Assembly: GCF_029211185.1 (NCBI RefSeq)
Contig: NZ_JARGDO010000025.1
Coordinates: 1 to 54,059, forward strand
Source: Tessaracoccus caeni
GTDB taxonomy: Bacteria > Actinomycetota > Actinomycetes > Propionibacteriales > Propionibacteriaceae
DNA: 54,059 bases
Reading direction: 5' to 3'
Position numbers and translations under genes: made by a program. Each line of letters opens with the position of its first letter. The stretch's first letter is position 1. Positions 17,068 to 25,342 of this stretch are shown piece after piece. The notes beneath the pieces are model-generated. The model ran no database searches and was not told the origin of the DNA. It worked only from the letters and a program-made list of their open reading frames with translations.

Positions 17068-17373
17068 ATGTCGCTAGCAGAGTTCAGCGATTGGACCTTG
17101 AGGGCGCGGTGCCAAAATATGGCAGACGCGCTGTTCCCAGAGGGCAAAGACCAAAAACGGGCGCGCGCCGTGTGCATGGGGTGCCCGGTGAGGTCCGAAT
17201 GCCTGGCAGAAGCGTTGGACAACCGCATCGAGTGGGGGATCTGGGGTGGCATGACCGAACGGGAACGCCGCGCGCTCTTGCGCAGCAGGCCCGACATCCC
17301 GTCGTGGAACGACGTGCTGTGCTCGGCCGGACCGGAGCACAAGGCCAAGCTCACGGTGCTGGACGGCGGATAG
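17068..17373 (+). CDS. whiB4: WhiB-family iron-sulfur regulator (WhiB4-like)
   Basis: A 101-residue WhiB protein with the four cluster ligands Cys15, Cys36, Cys39 and Cys45, followed by the family's turn IEWGIWGG and the basic helix TERERRALLRSRP. WhiB proteins carry a redox-sensitive [4Fe-4S] cluster and control transcription with sigma factors. The WhiB4 assignment rests on the neighbourhood: ponA2 diverges on one side, DUF4177 and RidA genes follow on the other, the order found around mycobacterial whiB4. A good ribosome site (GGGAGGGCAG) precedes the ATG. Confidence 0.85.
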   Translation: MSLAEFSDWTLRARCQNMADALFPEGKDQKRARAVCMGCPVRSECLAEALDNRIEWGIWGGMTERERRALLRSRPDIPSWNDVLCSAGPEHKAKLTVLDGG

Positions 17374-17396
17374 CAACCATCTAGTACCTTTGCCCC

Positions 17397-17555
17397 ATGA
17401 CCAAGTGGGAGTACTTCACCGCGCCGATCCTGTCTCACGTCGCGCAGCAGATTCTGAACAACTTCGGCGCCGAGGGCTGGGAGCTGATCACGCTGGCTCC
17501 AGGCCCCAACCCCGATACCCTCGTCGGCTACTTCAAGCGCCCGCTGGAGGGCTGA
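17397..17555 (+). CDS. DUF4177 small protein
   Basis: A 52-residue protein starting MTKWEYFTAPILSHV and containing the hallmark FGAEGWELITLAPGP and a closing YFKRPLEG. DUF4177 proteins are short, of unknown function, and usually sit before the RidA gene in this neighbourhood, exactly as here: the stop at 17553-17555 abuts the next ATG with no spacer. No catalytic residue is suggested by the sequence. Confidence 0.85.
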   Translation: MTKWEYFTAPILSHVAQQILNNFGAEGWELITLAPGPNPDTLVGYFKRPLEG

Positions 17556-18014
17556 ATGACCAGCCCGTCGCAGCGCCTCGCCAAGCTGGGCATCACCCTG
17601 CCCGACGTCGCCCCGCCGGTGGCCGCCTACGTGCCGGCCAGTCGGGTGGGCGACCAGGTCTGGACCTCCGGACAGCTGCCCTTCGTCGACGGTGCCCTGC
17701 TCGCGACCGGGCGGGTCGGGGCGGAAGTGAGCGCTGAGGACGCCAAGGCCGCGGCCCGCGTCGCCGGACTCAACGCCATCGCTGCCGCCGCTGCCGTCGC
17801 CGGTGGCGTCGACATGATCTCGCGCGTGCTGAAGGCGGTCGTCTTCGTCGCCAGCGACCCGTCTTTCACCGGGCAGCCGCAGGTGGCCAATGGGGCCTCC
17901 GAGCTTCTGCAGGAGGTCTTCGGCGACGCGGGCGTGCACGTGCGCAGCGCCGTGGGTGTCGCCTGCCTGCCCCTGGGGGCGTGCGTTGAGGTTGAGCTGA
18001 CCGTCGCGCTGTGA
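17556..18014 (+). CDS. RidA/YjgF-family enamine/imine deaminase-like protein
   Basis: A 152-residue RidA-superfamily protein: VWTSGQLPFVDGALLATGRV, ALNAIAAAAAVAG-type helix, VLKAVVFVASDPSFTGQPQVANGASELL and the closing GVACLPLGACVEVELTVAL. It belongs to the longer actinobacterial subgroup (about 150 residues) in which the catalytic arginine of classic RidA, normally in an R-(S/T) near the end (RSAVGVACLP here), appears retained. Such proteins clear reactive enamines or imines from PLP enzymes. It starts directly after the DUF4177 stop and overlaps the following gene by four bases. Confidence 0.85.
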   Translation: MTSPSQRLAKLGITLPDVAPPVAAYVPASRVGDQVWTSGQLPFVDGALLATGRVGAEVSAEDAKAAARVAGLNAIAAAAAVAGGVDMISRVLKAVVFVASDPSFTGQPQVANGASELLQEVFGDAGVHVRSAVGVACLPLGACVEVELTVAL

Positions 18015-18619
18015 GGCGGCTGAGAGGTTCGGTGTGGTGCGCGGCTGTCTGCTGCGCGCTGCTGCTGGCGGCCTGCTCGGCCCCGGGATCCGAACCCTCC
18101 AGCGCCACCACGCCCATCCCGACGCCGGACCTGGCCCAGCTCCGCGAACAGTGGGGCCTCGTCGACTGCCCAGAAACCGATCCTGACGCGACGCCGGTCG
18201 ACGGCGGGCTGCCGGCGACGGCGCTGCCGTGCCTTGGCACCGAGGATCCGGTCAACCTCGCCGGCCTGCCCCGCGAACCCTGGGTGATCAACCTCTGGGC
18301 CCAGTGGTGCCCGCCCTGCCGGGCGGAGTCGCCGATCCTGCGGGAGGCGCTGGCGAGCATTGACGGCGTCAACTTCCTCGGCATCGACTACAACGATCCG
18401 CAGCCCGATTGGGCCATCGAGTTCGCCGGCACCGTCGGCTGGGCCTATCCGCAGATCCAGGACATGGACAAGACCCTCCAGGTTCCGCTGAAGGTCGCCG
18501 GGCTGCCCACCACGGTCTTCGTCGACGCCGACGGGACGATCGCCTACATCCATCCCGGTGAGCTGGACTCGCTCGACGAGCTGGAGGATCTCATCGCGGA
18601 GCATCTGGGGGGGCGATGA
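18011..18619 (+). CDS. TlpA/ResA-like thioredoxin lipoprotein
   Basis: A 202-residue exported protein. Residues 1-22 form a lipoprotein signal ending LLAAC (Cys22). A thioredoxin domain follows with VINLWAQWCPPCRAESP, active-site Cys100 and Cys103, and the cis-proline loop GLPTTVFVDADG. It should act at the outer face of the membrane in reduction or formation of disulfides. GTG start inside the RidA stop; four-base overlap with the Nudix gene. The same RidA / thioredoxin-like / Nudix order is known near mycobacterial whiB4. Confidence 0.88.
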   Translation: MRRLRGSVWCAAVCCALLLAACSAPGSEPSSATTPIPTPDLAQLREQWGLVDCPETDPDATPVDGGLPATALPCLGTEDPVNLAGLPREPWVINLWAQWCPPCRAESPILREALASIDGVNFLGIDYNDPQPDWAIEFAGTVGWAYPQIQDMDKTLQVPLKVAGLPTTVFVDADGTIAYIHPGELDSLDELEDLIAEHLGGR

Positions 18620-19248
18620 GGCACCCCGATACCTTCCAGACGCTGACGCAGGCGCTGCGCGACCCGGCGCCCCGACGTGTCGTCGACTTCGACCGGACGC
18701 CCCGGGGTAAAGCGTCGGCGGCGGTGCTGATGCTGTTCAGCGACGCTTCCGATCCGGAGGTGACGCTGCTCACCCGGTCGTCGTCGTTGCGCCGCCATGC
18801 CGGGCAGATGGCATTGCCCGGCGGTCGACGCGATCCCGAGGATCCCAGCCTGGTGGCGACGGCGCTGCGGGAGGCCTCCGAGGAGACCGGGCTCGATCCG
18901 CGGGCGGTGGAGGTGCTCGGCAGCCTGCCGGCGGTGTGGGTGCCCGCCTCCAACTACGACGTGACCACCGTGACCGGCGTCTGGCCGGGTGGGTCGTTGA
19001 GCCCGATGGATCCCTTTGAGACCGCGGCCGTGCACGCCTACCCGGTCTCCCTGCTCACGTCGCCGGAGGTGCGCGTCACCGCCACCCATCCCAGTGGGTA
19101 TCGGGGACCGGCCTTCGTGCTGGGCGACGAGTTCGTCTGGGGCCTGACGGCCCACCTGCTCGACTGGGTGCTCGACCTGGCGGGGTGGGCCCGCCCGTGG
19201 GATCAGGGCCAAACGAGCACTATTCCTGAGCGTTTCATGCGCGACTGA
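18616..19248 (+). CDS. Nudix CoA pyrophosphatase-like hydrolase
   Basis: A 210-residue Nudix hydrolase. The signature GGRRDPEDPSLVATALREAS then EETGL has the two-residue-longer spacing seen in the NudL/CoA pyrophosphatase subgroup, preceded by LLTRSSSLRRHAGQMALPGG, another hallmark of that subgroup. It would cleave CoA or related dinucleotides to 4'-phosphopantetheine and 3',5'-ADP. It ends the four-gene operon that starts with DUF4177; the eut operon begins 157 bases downstream and is probably a separate transcript. Confidence 0.87.
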   Translation: MRHPDTFQTLTQALRDPAPRRVVDFDRTPRGKASAAVLMLFSDASDPEVTLLTRSSSLRRHAGQMALPGGRRDPEDPSLVATALREASEETGLDPRAVEVLGSLPAVWVPASNYDVTTVTGVWPGGSLSPMDPFETAAVHAYPVSLLTSPEVRVTATHPSGYRGPAFVLGDEFVWGLTAHLLDWVLDLAGWARPWDQGQTSTIPERFMRD

Positions 19249-19299
19249 GTCGAGTTCCACGCGGGAGCCGAGCTCCTAGTCAGAGATAATTCCTACAAC

Positions 19300-19381
19300 T
19301 TGTCGTATTGAGCCTCGCGCGGTGTTAGCGTTGCCGTATCCAGAGGGTCGAACGCCGTCCTGACAAAGGGGTGGACGGCGT
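19300..19381 (+). promoter_or_regulatory. eut operon promoter region and leader hairpin
   Basis: TTGTCG at 19300 and TAGCGT at 19326 are a weak promoter candidate (20-base spacer). In the following leader, ACGCCGTCC at 19352 and GGACGGCGT at 19373 form a 9-bp stem with a 12-base loop; TCGA on each side can extend it past one bulge. There is no U run after it, so it is not a terminator as it stands. No cobalamin riboswitch element is visible. Seen by eye; no regulator gene lies nearby. Confidence 0.35.
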
Positions 19382-19405
19382 CGACTCCTACAGAGCGAGG
19401 TTGCT

Positions 19406-20536
19406 ATGGACGTGAATGAGGTCATCATCTGGATTTTGATGATCTGCATGGTGCTCGGCGGTATCGACCGGGCGATAGGTAACAAGTTCGGGCTCGGCGA
19501 GCACTTCGAGGAGGGCTTCAACGCCCTCGGCCCCCTGGCTTTGGCCATGGTCGGCATGATGTCGCTCGCACCGGTGCTGGGCAAGCTGCTGCTGCCCGTC
19601 GTCGGTCCCCTGTACTCCCTGGTGGGGGCGGATCCGGCGATGTTCGCCGGCACGCTGCTCGCCAACGACATGGGCGGCTGGGCATTGGCCCAGGTGCTCA
19701 CCGACAATCCGGAGGCCCAGCGGCTCTCCGGCCTGATCCTGGGTGCGATGATGGGCCCGACGATCGTGTTCACCCTCCCGGTGGCGCTGTCGATCATCAA
19801 AGAAGAGGACCGCGGTTACCTGGCGAAGGGCGTACTCGCGGGCGTCACCACCATTCCGATCGGCGTGCTCGTCGGAGGCCTGGTGGCCGGCATCTCCCCG
19901 GCGTTCGTCTTCATCAACGTGGTGCCGATCATCATCGTCGCGGCGTTGATCGCCGTTGGCCTGTGGCTGATCCCGGACAAGATGACCACCGGCTTCCTCT
20001 GGTTCGGCAAGGGACTGGTGTTCGTCATCACCGTCGGCCTGATCATCGCCGTCTTCGAACAGGTCACCACGGTAAAGATCATGCCGGCCGGCTGGGAGCT
20101 CGCGCCTCCCACCGACGGCCTGGAGACCGTCGGCGCCATCGCCATGGTGCTGCTGGGTGCCTTCCCCGCCGTCGCGCTGATCGTCAAGTACGCGGCCAAG
20201 CCGCTGTCCGCGGTCGGCAAGCTGCTGGGCATGAACGACAAAGCCGCCGGCGGCATGGTCGCCACTCTGGCCAACAACATCCCGATGTTCGAGATGTTCA
20301 AGGACATGGACGCCCGCGGCAAGGTGCTCAACGCGGCCTTCGCGGTGTCGGCGGCCTTCCTCCTGGGAGACCATCTCGGCTTCACCGCCGGCGTGGCCAG
20401 GGAGATGATCTTCCCGATGATCAGCGGCAAGTTCGTCGCCGGCGTGACCGCCGTCGCCGTGGCCCTGCTGTTCTTCGGCAAGACCTTCCCCGCAGCAGGA
20501 TCCGCGCAGTCCGCTCCGGAAGAGAAGGTGGCCTGA
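19406..20536 (+). CDS. eutH: Ethanolamine permease EutH
   Basis: A 376-residue membrane protein with about 10 helices: start MDVNEVIIWILMICMVLGGI, then LGEHFEEGFNALGPLALAMVG (shown in part), NDMGGWALAQ, LILGAMMGPTIVFTLPVA and the late NNIPMFEMFKDMD and GDHLGFTAGVAREMIFPM blocks match EutH. It lets ethanolamine cross the cytoplasmic membrane when it is scarce or the medium is acidic. It opens the operon here, whereas it is central in the enterobacterial one. GAGCGAGG precedes the ATG. Confidence 0.93.
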   Translation: MDVNEVIIWILMICMVLGGIDRAIGNKFGLGEHFEEGFNALGPLALAMVGMMSLAPVLGKLLLPVVGPLYSLVGADPAMFAGTLLANDMGGWALAQVLTDNPEAQRLSGLILGAMMGPTIVFTLPVALSIIKEEDRGYLAKGVLAGVTTIPIGVLVGGLVAGISPAFVFINVVPIIIVAALIAVGLWLIPDKMTTGFLWFGKGLVFVITVGLIIAVFEQVTTVKIMPAGWELAPPTDGLETVGAIAMVLLGAFPAVALIVKYAAKPLSAVGKLLGMNDKAAGGMVATLANNIPMFEMFKDMDARGKVLNAAFAVSAAFLLGDHLGFTAGVAREMIFPMISGKFVAGVTAVAVALLFFGKTFPAAGSAQSAPEEKVA

Positions 20537-20537
20537 G

Positions 20538-20831
20538 ATGCAGATCGCTCGCGTCGTCGGCTCGGCCGTCTCCACCATCAAGGACGACGCGCTCACCGGG
20601 CGCAAGCTCCTGGTGGTGCGGCCGGCCGACCCGAGCGACCAACTCGTCGGCGATCCGTACGTGGCTGTGGATGCCATCGGTGCGGGCGAGGGGGAGCTGG
20701 TGCTGGTCGTGACGGGCAGTGCCGCGCGCCGGACGGCCTCCACGGCCGATGCTCCGGTGGACGCCGCCATCATCGCAATCCTCGACTCGCTCGAGGTGGG
20801 CGGCGAGGCGACCTTTCGGAAGGGCTACTAG
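20538..20831 (+). CDS. eutN: EutN/CcmL-type microcompartment vertex protein
   Basis: A 97-residue BMC-P protein that forms the pentamers closing the shell's corners. The family pattern is complete: start MQIARVVGSAVSTIKDDALT, KLLVVRPAD, VAVDAIGAGEGELVLVVTGS, SAAR and PVDAAIIAILDSLEV. Length matches EutN (about 95). It follows eutH with one base between stop and start region and precedes eutA by nine bases. It is the only vertex protein in the locus. Confidence 0.95.
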   Translation: MQIARVVGSAVSTIKDDALTGRKLLVVRPADPSDQLVGDPYVAVDAIGAGEGELVLVVTGSAARRTASTADAPVDAAIIAILDSLEVGGEATFRKGY

Positions 20832-20840
20832 GGCGTAGTC

Positions 20841-22280
20841 ATGGCAAGTCAGGATGTGCTCAGCGTCGGGATCGACGTCGGAACCACCACCAGCCAGTTG
20901 GTGCTCTCCAGGCTGACGATCACCAACCAGCATCGGCCTGGTCTGGTGCCGAGGCTCGACATCGACGACCGTGAGGTGCTCTTCGAGAGCGACCCGAAGC
21001 TGACGCCCCTGGCAGCGCCCGATCTGGTGGACGTCGACAAGCTCGTCGGCCTGATCCGTCGCGAATACGAGCTGGCCGGCGTCGACCCGAAGCAGGTCGA
21101 GACCGGTGCCGTGATCATCACGGGGGAGACGGCCCGGACGAAGAACGCCGAGGCGATCCTGCACGGCCTCTCCGACCTGGCCGGCGACTTCGTGGTGACC
21201 GTTGCCGGCCCCAACCTGGAGTCGTCGATCGCGGCACGAGGCTCGGGCGCTGCGGACTGGTCGCGGCATCGCTACGCCAGCGTCGTGAACGTCGACGTCG
21301 GAGGCGGATCCTCCAACGCCGCGCTGTTCCGCTCGGGCAAGCACCTGTCGAGCTCCGCCGCGATGGTGGGCGGCCGGCAGGCGGTGATCGACCCCCAGAC
21401 CGGGATCCTCACCCACTTGGCCCCTCCCGGAAAGCTGATCGTCGAGCGGCTCGGCATCCGCGACGTGGAGATCGGACGTCGCCCGTCGCTGGCAGGCCTG
21501 CGGGCTCTCACCGACGCGATGGCCGAGGTGATCGTCGACCTGGTGCTCGGGCTGCCCTGCCGCTTCGGCGACGCGGTGCAGCTGAGCCCGCCGCTCGAGG
21601 TGGAGGGCACCGTTGCCGCCTACTTCGTATCCGGTGGTGTCGGTGCTCTCTACTACGACGACGCTCCGGCGGAGACGCTGGAGCAGGTGATCCGCTACGG
21701 CGACGTCGGCCCGTTGCTGGCCACGTCGCTGCGCGAGAACACCCGGTGGCGCGAGCTGCACGTCGTCGAGCCCGCGCAGACGCTGCGCGCCACGGTACTC
21801 GGCGCCGCGAGCCAGCAGGTGACGCTGTCCGGCTCGACGATCTGGGCCGAACCCCAGCAGTTGCCGATGCGCAATCTGCCGGTGATCGAACCAAAGCTGC
21901 CCGACCACCTCGAATCCACGCAGGTACTGGCGGCGTTGCGGACGGCGATGCAGCGCTGGGACCGCGAGGAACGGGGCGGATTCGTGTTGTCGCTGGTGCT
22001 GCCGGAAAGGATCACATACGCCCAGCTTCGGGAGCTCGCCATGGGCGTGGCGAGCTTCGCGGAGGAAGAACTAGCCCCCGGGGAGCCGGTGGTCCTGGTG
22101 ACGGAACAGGACTACGCGCAGATCCTCGGGCAGACCCTGAAAGGACTGGCGAACGACCTGCCGCTGGTGGTCGTGGACCAAGTCGGACTGGGCGAGGGCG
22201 ACTTCATCGACATCGGCGAGCCGATGTTCGACGGTCGCGTCGTCCCGGTCTCCGTGAAGACGTTGGTGTTCTACCAATGA
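20841..22280 (+). CDS. eutA: Ethanolamine ammonia-lyase reactivating factor EutA
   Basis: A 479-residue actin-fold ATPase. SVGIDVGTTTSQLVLSRL is the phosphate-1 loop, VITGETARTKNAEAIL and VVNVDVGGGSSNAALF the further nucleotide-binding loops. EutA exchanges damaged cobalamin for intact adenosylcobalamin in EutBC after mechanism-based inactivation. Length is close to the enterobacterial protein. It lies directly before eutB, with an intervening 84-base gap that contains a hairpin. Confidence 0.94.
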   Translation: MASQDVLSVGIDVGTTTSQLVLSRLTITNQHRPGLVPRLDIDDREVLFESDPKLTPLAAPDLVDVDKLVGLIRREYELAGVDPKQVETGAVIITGETARTKNAEAILHGLSDLAGDFVVTVAGPNLESSIAARGSGAADWSRHRYASVVNVDVGGGSSNAALFRSGKHLSSSAAMVGGRQAVIDPQTGILTHLAPPGKLIVERLGIRDVEIGRRPSLAGLRALTDAMAEVIVDLVLGLPCRFGDAVQLSPPLEVEGTVAAYFVSGGVGALYYDDAPAETLEQVIRYGDVGPLLATSLRENTRWRELHVVEPAQTLRATVLGAASQQVTLSGSTIWAEPQQLPMRNLPVIEPKLPDHLESTQVLAALRTAMQRWDREERGGFVLSLVLPERITYAQLRELAMGVASFAEEELAPGEPVVLVTEQDYAQILGQTLKGLANDLPLVVVDQVGLGEGDFIDIGEPMFDGRVVPVSVKTLVFYQ

Positions 22281-22328
22281 GAAGCCCGCACAACTACTAG
22301 ACAACCGAAGTTTCAAAGATGACAAGGG

Positions 22329-22348
22329 GGCCCCGCTCCGGTGGGGCC
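22329..22348 (+). promoter_or_regulatory. Intercistronic hairpin between eutA and eutB
   Basis: GGCCCC at 22329 and GGGGCC at 22343 close an eight-base loop just before the eutB ribosome site (GGGAGGTGAAG). It is the largest gap among the core eut genes and the hairpin could stabilise or process the message so that eutBC is made in excess. Confidence 0.45.
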
Positions 22349-22364
22349 ATAGGGAGGTGAAGCG

Positions 22365-23732
22365 ATGCTGCTTCGGACGAAACTGTTCGGAACCCCATAC
22401 GAGTTCGGCAGTATCAAGGAGCTCCTCGCCAAGGCGAACGAGGAGAAATCAGGCGACCAACAGGCCGGGATCGCCGCCACGTCGGCGGCGGAACGGGTGG
22501 CCGCGAAGTATGTGCTCGCCGAAGTTCCGCTCAGCGTGCTGCGCGAGAACCCGGTGGTCCCGTACGACGAGGACGAGGTCACGCGAGTGATCGACGACGG
22601 CCTCAACGAGACCATCTACCAGGAGATCAAGGGCTGGACGGTGGGGGAGTTCCGTGAGTGGATCCTCTCCAACTCCACCACCTCCGACATGATCTGCCGG
22701 ATCAGCAACTCGCTGACCGGCGAGATGATCTCCGCGGTCACGAAGCTGATGAGCAACCTCGATCTGGTGCTCGCCGGCCGCAAGATCCGCAGGGTGACCC
22801 ACGCCAACAACACCCTGGGCTTGCCCGGGACGTTGGGCTCGCGCAACCAGCCCAATCACCCCACCGACTCGGTCGAGGGCATTCGTTCATCCGCGCTCGA
22901 GGGCCTGAGCTACGGCTCCGGTGACTCGGTGATCGGCATCAACCCCGCCGACGACACCGTCGGCTCGGTCAGCCGGCTGCTGGACATGACCTACGGCATC
23001 ATCCAGGAGTGGGAGATCCCCACCCAGAACTGCGTGCTGGCGCACGTCACCACGCAGATGGAGGCGATGAAGCGCGGCGCACCGTCGGGCCTGCTGTTCC
23101 AGTCGCTCGCCGGCTCGGAGAAGGCGATGGAGAGCTTCGGCGTCAGCGTCGGTCTCATGGACGAGGCCTACGAGGTGGCCAAGAAGTACTCCGTGGTCGC
23201 CGGACCCCAGTACATGTACTTCGAGACCGGTCAGGGCTCGGCGCTGTCGGCCGACGCGCACAACGGCGGCGATCAGCTGACGTTGGAGGCCCGCATCCAC
23301 GCCATGGCGCGCCGCTGGAACCCGTTCCAGGTGAACACCGTGGTGGGCTTCATCGGACCCGAGTACCTCTACGACTCGCGCCAGATCGCTCGCGCGGGCC
23401 TGGAGGACCACTTCATGGGCAAGCTCGCCGGCGTCAACATGGGCTGCGACGTGTGCTACACCAACCACGCGGTCGCCGACCAGAACGACAACGAGAACCT
23501 GGCGGTGCTGTTCGCGTCGGCCGGTGGCAGCTTCATCATGGGCGTCCCGATGGGCGACGACGCGATGCTGTCCTACCAGACCACCAGCTACCACGACGCC
23601 CCGTCGCTGCGTCAGGCCCTGGGCCTGCGCCCGCTGCCCGAGTTCGAGGCCTGGATGGAGGAGGTCGGCCTGTGGAAGGACGGCCAACTCACCGACAAGG
23701 CCGGCGACGCTTCGTATCTCCTGAAGAGGTGA
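22365..23732 (+). CDS. eutB: Ethanolamine ammonia-lyase large subunit EutB
   Basis: A 455-residue TIM-barrel subunit that carries the substrate site of the adenosylcobalamin-dependent lyase (ethanolamine to acetaldehyde plus ammonia). Recognisable blocks are NSTTSDMICRISNSLTGEM, LGSRNQPNHPTDS, INPADDTVGSV, HVTTQMEAMKRGAP, FETGQGSALSADAHNG, FIGPEYLYDSRQIARAGLED and GVNMGCDVCYTNH. Length equals the E. coli protein within two residues. It has the strongest ribosome site of the locus and is followed eight bases later by eutC. Confidence 0.97.
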   Translation: MLLRTKLFGTPYEFGSIKELLAKANEEKSGDQQAGIAATSAAERVAAKYVLAEVPLSVLRENPVVPYDEDEVTRVIDDGLNETIYQEIKGWTVGEFREWILSNSTTSDMICRISNSLTGEMISAVTKLMSNLDLVLAGRKIRRVTHANNTLGLPGTLGSRNQPNHPTDSVEGIRSSALEGLSYGSGDSVIGINPADDTVGSVSRLLDMTYGIIQEWEIPTQNCVLAHVTTQMEAMKRGAPSGLLFQSLAGSEKAMESFGVSVGLMDEAYEVAKKYSVVAGPQYMYFETGQGSALSADAHNGGDQLTLEARIHAMARRWNPFQVNTVVGFIGPEYLYDSRQIARAGLEDHFMGKLAGVNMGCDVCYTNHAVADQNDNENLAVLFASAGGSFIMGVPMGDDAMLSYQTTSYHDAPSLRQALGLRPLPEFEAWMEEVGLWKDGQLTDKAGDASYLLKR

Positions 23733-23740
23733 ACTGACCG

Positions 23741-24652
23741 ATGATCGACAACCTAGAAGACATCGTCGCTCGGGTCTTGGCCGAGCTGAAGAAGGAAGGC
23801 CTGACGCCCGCCGCGTCGGCCGGTGAGGCAAAAGCCTCCGTCAGCGGGATCTCCGCCGAGGGCGAGGTGGTGATCGACCTGGCCGATCCCACGGAGGAGG
23901 GGCCTCGTCGCGCCTGCGGCGTGGTCAACCCCGCCGACCCAGACGGCCTGCGCAACATCATGGCCGCCACCACCGCTCGGGTGGGCGTCGGCCGCGCCGG
24001 GCCCCGTCCACTCACCAGCTCGAAACTGCTCTTCCAAGCCGATCACGGCGTCACCCAGGACGCCATCTACGGCGAGGTGAAGCAAGAGACGTTGGATGCG
24101 CTGAACCTGTTCACCGTGGCCAGCTCGGTGGCGGACCGCTCCGAGTATCTGCTGCGCCCCGACATGGGCCGTCTGCTCAGTGAGGACGCGAAGAAGACGA
24201 TCGCCGAGCGCTGCACCAAGAACCCCGACGTGCAGATCTTCGTCGGCGACGGCCTGTCCGCCGCGGCGATCGACAACAACCTGCCCGACATCTATCCCGC
24301 TCTCGAGCAGGGCCTGAAATCGGCGGGGCTGAGTCTCGGCACCCCGTTCTTCGTGCAGAACGCTCGCGTCGGCATCATGAACGACGTCAACGCGATCATC
24401 CACGCCAAGGTCATCGTCCTGCTGATCGGGGAGCGCCCGGGCCTGGGCATCGCCGACGCGATGAGCGCCTACATGGGCTTCGACCCGCAGCCGGGCAAGA
24501 CCGACGCCGACCGTGACCTGATCTGCATGATCACCACCCACGGCGGCACCAACCCGCTTGAGGCCGGCGCCTTCGTCGTCGAGTTCGTCAAGCGAATGAT
24601 CACCTACTCCGCCAGCGGCATGAAGCTGCGCGAAGTCTCGGGCGAGAACTGA
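23741..24652 (+). CDS. eutC: Ethanolamine ammonia-lyase small subunit EutC
   Basis: A 303-residue subunit that, with EutB, binds adenosylcobalamin. The N-terminal 20 residues form an amphipathic helix ([19 protein letters not shown]) followed by a 25-residue Ala/Gly linker, the arrangement used to send EutBC into the compartment. The cobalamin-binding core includes [61 protein letters not shown] and [18 protein letters not shown]. Length is close to E. coli EutC. Confidence 0.96.
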   Translation: MIDNLEDIVARVLAELKKEGLTPAASAGEAKASVSGISAEGEVVIDLADPTEEGPRRACGVVNPADPDGLRNIMAATTARVGVGRAGPRPLTSSKLLFQADHGVTQDAIYGEVKQETLDALNLFTVASSVADRSEYLLRPDMGRLLSEDAKKTIAERCTKNPDVQIFVGDGLSAAAIDNNLPDIYPALEQGLKSAGLSLGTPFFVQNARVGIMNDVNAIIHAKVIVLLIGERPGLGIADAMSAYMGFDPQPGKTDADRDLICMITTHGGTNPLEAGAFVVEFVKRMITYSASGMKLREVSGEN

Positions 24653-24673
24653 GCCCCAAGGAAGGAATGAATC

Positions 24674-25330
24674 ATGGCAATCCTTGATCCGGTCAAGCCG
24701 ACCATCCTGGCGGCGCGGATTATCTCCAATGTCGATCGGGGGTTCGCGGAAAAGCTCAACCTGCAGCCGCAACACCGCTCCCTCGCCCTGATCACCTGTG
24801 ACATCGACGACGCGCTGTACGTGTCGCTCGACGAAGCCACCAAGTTCGCGGAAGTCGACGTCGTCTACGCCAAGAGCTTCTATGCCGGCTCCGGCTACCC
24901 GTCGGGCCCGCTCTCCGGCGAGATCATCGGCATCCTCGCGGGCCCCACGCCCGCCGAGGTGTGCTCCGGCATGGACGCCTGCGTCGCGTATGCGGAGGAG
25001 GAGGCGTGCTTCTACTCGGCGAACGACGACAACTCGCTCACCTTCTTCCCGCACCTGATCAGCTCCACCGGCACCTACCTGTCGGAGGCCGCGGGCATCC
25101 CCGTCGGCGGCTCGCTGGCCTACCTGATCGCCCCGCCGCTGGAGGCCACCTACGCGCTCGACATGGCGATGAAGGCCGCCGACGTGGAGATGAAGGAGTT
25201 CTACGCTCCGCCGTCCGAGACCAACTTCGCCGGCGGTCTCCTGACGGGCAGCCAGAGCGCCTGCCGGGCCGCCTGCTCGGCCTTCCAGGACGCCGTGCTC
25301 GAGGTGGCTGCGCACCCGCGTAAGTACTGA
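24674..25330 (+). CDS. eutL: EutL tandem-BMC-domain shell protein
   Basis: A 218-residue shell protein, the same length as E. coli EutL, with two circularly permuted BMC domains forming a trimer with a gated pore. Typical stretches are [17 protein letters not shown] at the start, [58 protein letters not shown] and [20 protein letters not shown]. It follows eutC with a good ribosome site (AAGGAAGGA). Confidence 0.96.
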   Translation: MAILDPVKPTILAARIISNVDRGFAEKLNLQPQHRSLALITCDIDDALYVSLDEATKFAEVDVVYAKSFYAGSGYPSGPLSGEIIGILAGPTPAEVCSGMDACVAYAEEEACFYSANDDNSLTFFPHLISSTGTYLSEAAGIPVGGSLAYLIAPPLEATYALDMAMKAADVEMKEFYAPPSETNFAGGLLTGSQSACRAACSAFQDAVLEVAAHPRKY

Positions 25331-25342
25331 GGTGAGGTGAAC

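Noticed and set aside
19249..19405. Cobalamin riboswitch or ANTAR target ahead of the eut operon
   Set aside because: No B12-box (GCCACTG-like) is present, and the single hairpin lacks the paired six-base loops with conserved A and G of ANTAR sites.
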